DNA of 14,260 nucleotides from Azonexus sp. (GTDB lineage Bacteria > Pseudomonadota > Gammaproteobacteria > Burkholderiales > Rhodocyclaceae). How positions within the stretch are numbered: the stretch's first letter is position 1; every line of letters begins with the position of its first letter. The DNA lies in contig JAKLLI010000015.1 of NCBI GenBank assembly GCA_023150195.1, positions 1 to 14,260 on the forward strand, written 5' to 3'. The notes below the pieces were generated by a model. The model was not told where the DNA came from. It worked only from the letters and a program-made list of their open reading frames with translations, and searched no databases. The position numbers were made by a program, and so were the translations under genes. Positions 12,730 to 14,260 of the stretch are shown piece after piece.

Positions 12730-14063
12730 CCGGCAGCAGCCTCGGTTTTGCGGGGTTTGCGTGGACGCGTGCTGCGTTTGGCCTTGCTCACGGCTGGCGC
12801 GCCCTCACCGGATGCCACCGCGGGTGTCTCGACGGGCTCGGCAACCGGCACCGGAGGAACAAGCGCCTCGACAGCGGACACCGCCGTGTCGACCGGCTTT
12901 TTGCGCGTCCGAGGACGACGCGCCGGTTTTTCCTCGGCAGCGGCCGCATCACTGGCCGGTGCGATGGGCGTATCGGGTGCCGCGACCACCACGGCCTCAT
13001 CCCCGAGATCGGCGGCTGGCACCGCCGCGGGCATCGCGGCAGCCTCCGTTGCTTTCGCCGTCGCGCGGTCTCGCCCTTCCTTGCGCGTACGGCGGCCTCC
13101 GCGACGCCGACTGCTGGTGGATTTATCGTCTTCCGCAGAGGCGGCTTCTGCCTCCGCAAGCACTTCGGCAAGCGGCTCGCCATCGGGCAAGGGGCTGGAT
13201 GCGGTGATTTCCGGCTCGCCAGCGGCCTCGGCGCCCTCCGCGACTTCAACCACCTTCGCAACAGCCCGCGTAACATAAGTGCCCGATTTTTCGTCACGCC
13301 CAACGGCCAGCAGGCCTCGCAAGGCCGCTTCTTCCAGCAAGCTGCCAAAGGTGCGGAAGCCATAATAGCTTTCGCTGAACCCCGGATTACGCCGCTTGAC
13401 CACTTCCTTGAGCACAGAGGCCCAGATACGCTCGGCTTCGCCACGGTCCGCCATGAGGTCGCCGAAGGTTGCGCTGACGATGTCCATCGCCTTGCGCTTG
13501 CGCTCTTCCATCTTTTCGCTGCGCTTGGCCTCTTCTTCCGGACTGCGCTTTTCACGTTCCCGGCGTTGCGCTCCTCGACCTGCTTCGCGATCCCGCACCA
13601 GATCATCGTAGTAGATGAATTCGTCGCAGTTGGTGACCAGCAGGTCGGAACAGGATTGCTTGACGCCCACGCCAATGACCCGCTTGGCGTTTTCACGCAA
13701 CTTGGAAACCAGGGGTGAAAAATCGGAATCGCCGGAAATGATCACGAAGGTATCGACATGCGACTTGGTGTAGCAAAGGTCCAGCGCATCCACCACCATG
13801 CGGATGTCAGCCGAATTCTTGCCGGACTGGCGCACATGGGGAATTTCAATCAATTCAAAGTTGGCTTCGTGCATCGCCGCCTTGAAACCCTTGTAGCGCT
13901 CCCAGTCGCAATAGGCTTTCTTGACCACAATGCTGCCCTTGGCGAGCAAACGCTCAAGCACCGGGCGGATATCAAACTTGTCGTACTGGGCATCGCGCAC
14001 ACCCAGCGCAATGTTCTCGAAGTCGCAAAACAGCGCCATGCTGGCGGTATCGTTGGCAGCCAT
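12726..14063 (-). CDS. NYN-domain nuclease-like protein with OST-HTH/LOTUS module
   Basis: Putative RNA-acting protein. The N-terminal NYN (PIN-like, LabA/DUF88) domain covers about residues 8-155. It has MALFCDFENIALG (D14), KNSADIRMVVDALDL (D86, D93), FVIISGDSDFSPLV (D112, D114) and SDLLVTNCDEFIYYDDL; these acidic residues form the usual metal-dependent ribonuclease site. A charged linker of about 30 residues rich in Arg/Glu follows (about 158-190). A segment at about 191-267 (DIVSATFGDLMADRG to YYGFRTFGSLLEEA and KSGTYVTRA) looks like the OST-HTH/LOTUS RNA-binding fold often fused to NYN. Residues about 270-445 are low-complexity, Ala/Glu/Pro-rich, with basic clusters RRRGGRRTRK, ARRPRTRKKP and TRPRKPRKT, probably disordered and nucleic-acid binding. 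AGAAGG lies 6 nt before the ATG. RNA cleavage is inferred from the family. Confidence 0.88.
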   Translation of the reverse strand: MAANDTASMALFCDFENIALGVRDAQYDKFDIRPVLERLLAKGSIVVKKAYCDWERYKGFKAAMHEANFELIEIPHVRQSGKNSADIRMVVDALDLCYTKSHVDTFVIISGDSDFSPLVSKLRENAKRVIGVGVKQSCSDLLVTNCDEFIYYDDLVRDREAGRGAQRREREKRSPEEEAKRSEKMEERKRKAMDIVSATFGDLMADRGEAERIWASVLKEVVKRRNPGFSESYYGFRTFGSLLEEAALRGLLAVGRDEKSGTYVTRAVAKVVEVAEGAEAAGEPEITASSPLPDGEPLAEVLAEAEAASAEDDKSTSSRRRGGRRTRKEGRDRATAKATEAAAMPAAVPAADLGDEAVVVAAPDTPIAPASDAAAAEEKPARRPRTRKKPVDTAVSAVEALVPPVPVAEPVETPAVASGEGAPAVSKAKRSTRPRKPRKTEAAAG

Positions 14064-14091
14064 GAAAAGCCTTCTCGTTGAGGAAGGCGGC

Positions 14092-14097
14092 AGTATA
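14092..14097 (-). promoter_or_regulatory. Possible -10 element of the NYN gene
   Basis: On the minus strand TATACT (14097-14092) matches five of six -10 bases and lies 28 nt before the ATG. The -35 position falls at about 14114-14120, where no good hexamer is seen. The IS begins only a few bases further upstream, so the native upstream control region may have been cut off. Confidence 0.4.
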
Positions 14098-14125
14098 CCG
14101 CTCCCCCGTATGCGTGGGCGGCCTA

Positions 14126-14260
14126 GGGCCTGTTCACAGTAACCGATTTGTGTTTACATCCTGGAATTTGGGTGTAAGACATGGATCGATTGATGTTGAA
14201 CGACAAACAATGGTTGCGGATTGCGCATCTGCTTCCTGGCAAACCGACAGACAAAGGCGG
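14126..14260 (+). mobile_element. IS5-family insertion sequence, left end only
   Basis: GGGCCTGTTCACAG, starting at about 14126-14127 next to a CTAG (14123-14126), looks like the terminal inverted repeat and YTAR-type target used by IS5-family elements. A transposase reading frame begins at 14181. The element runs off the right edge, so its other end and target duplication cannot be checked. It was inserted about 60 bp upstream of the NYN gene, facing away from it. Confidence 0.65.
14181..14260 (+). CDS. IS5-family transposase, N-terminus only
   Basis: The first 26 codons read MDRLMLNDKQWLRIAHLLPG and then KPTDKG before the window ends. The pattern of a short lead, then D-x-QW-x-x-I-x-x-LLPGK and a Gly-containing segment, is the usual start of IS5-family DDE transposases that open with a domain of unknown function before the catalytic part. 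The catalytic DDE residues are beyond the edge, so activity cannot be judged. The ATG lies about 55 nt inside the predicted left end, a usual spacing. The subgroup (IS427- or IS1031-like) is not determined. Confidence 0.75.
   Translation, partial: MDRLMLNDKQWLRIAHLLPGKPTDKG

Noticed and set aside
12788..13696. 302-codon minus-strand frame inside the NYN gene region
   Set aside because: Alternative frame of the same strand over the low-complexity tail; the NYN frame carries the conserved motifs.

Overview
The window looks like chromosome from a GC-rich betaproteobacterium. A member of the Rhodocyclales (Dechloromonas/Azonexus-like) is my best guess, based on the protein sequences and on the order hda - HAD phosphatase - pcnB - folK - panB - panC - panD. 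The species is inference, because no rRNA or other marker is present.

Layout. (1) 1-207, minus: the 5' part of purM, with a sigma70-like promoter in the purM/creB gap. (2) 359-2463, plus: creB and creC, a response regulator and its sensor kinase. (3) 2464-3816, plus: an AT-richer gap holding a 43-codon ORF, then a full-length RhuM-family gene. This looks like an accessory insertion that parts creBC from creD. (4) 3917-6614, plus: an exact cre-tag (TTCAC-N6-TTCAC), then creD, then an overlapping gene for a membrane-anchored GH3 / NagZ-like beta-N-acetylhexosaminidase. (5) 6715-9913: hda, a HAD-IB phosphatase, pcnB and folK, tightly packed. (6) 9984-12115: panB, panC and panD (pantothenate / beta-alanine synthesis), ending in a strong intrinsic terminator. 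(7) 12217-12729: a conserved hypothetical gene, converging on a minus-strand gene (12726-14063) for a NYN nuclease-like protein with an OST-HTH/LOTUS-like module and a long Ala-rich basic tail. (8) About 14126-14260: the left end of an IS5-family insertion sequence, running off the window.

How the genes work together. The most interesting unit is the Cre module. CreC/CreB is a two-component system known in enteric bacteria, Aeromonas and Pseudomonas to control creD, and in some hosts beta-lactam responses tied to murein recycling. Here the only exact cre-tag I found by eye in the window lies 68 bp before creD. The creD stop overlaps the start of a NagZ-like enzyme that carries hydrophobic N-terminal segments not found in the usual cytosolic NagZ. 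This suggests one envelope-stress operon joining CreD to a membrane-bound, possibly periplasmic, muropeptide-processing glycosidase. The remaining genes are core metabolism (purine, folate, pantothenate), replication control (Hda), RNA polyadenylation (PcnB), and a putative RNA-acting NYN protein whose upstream region has been invaded by an IS.
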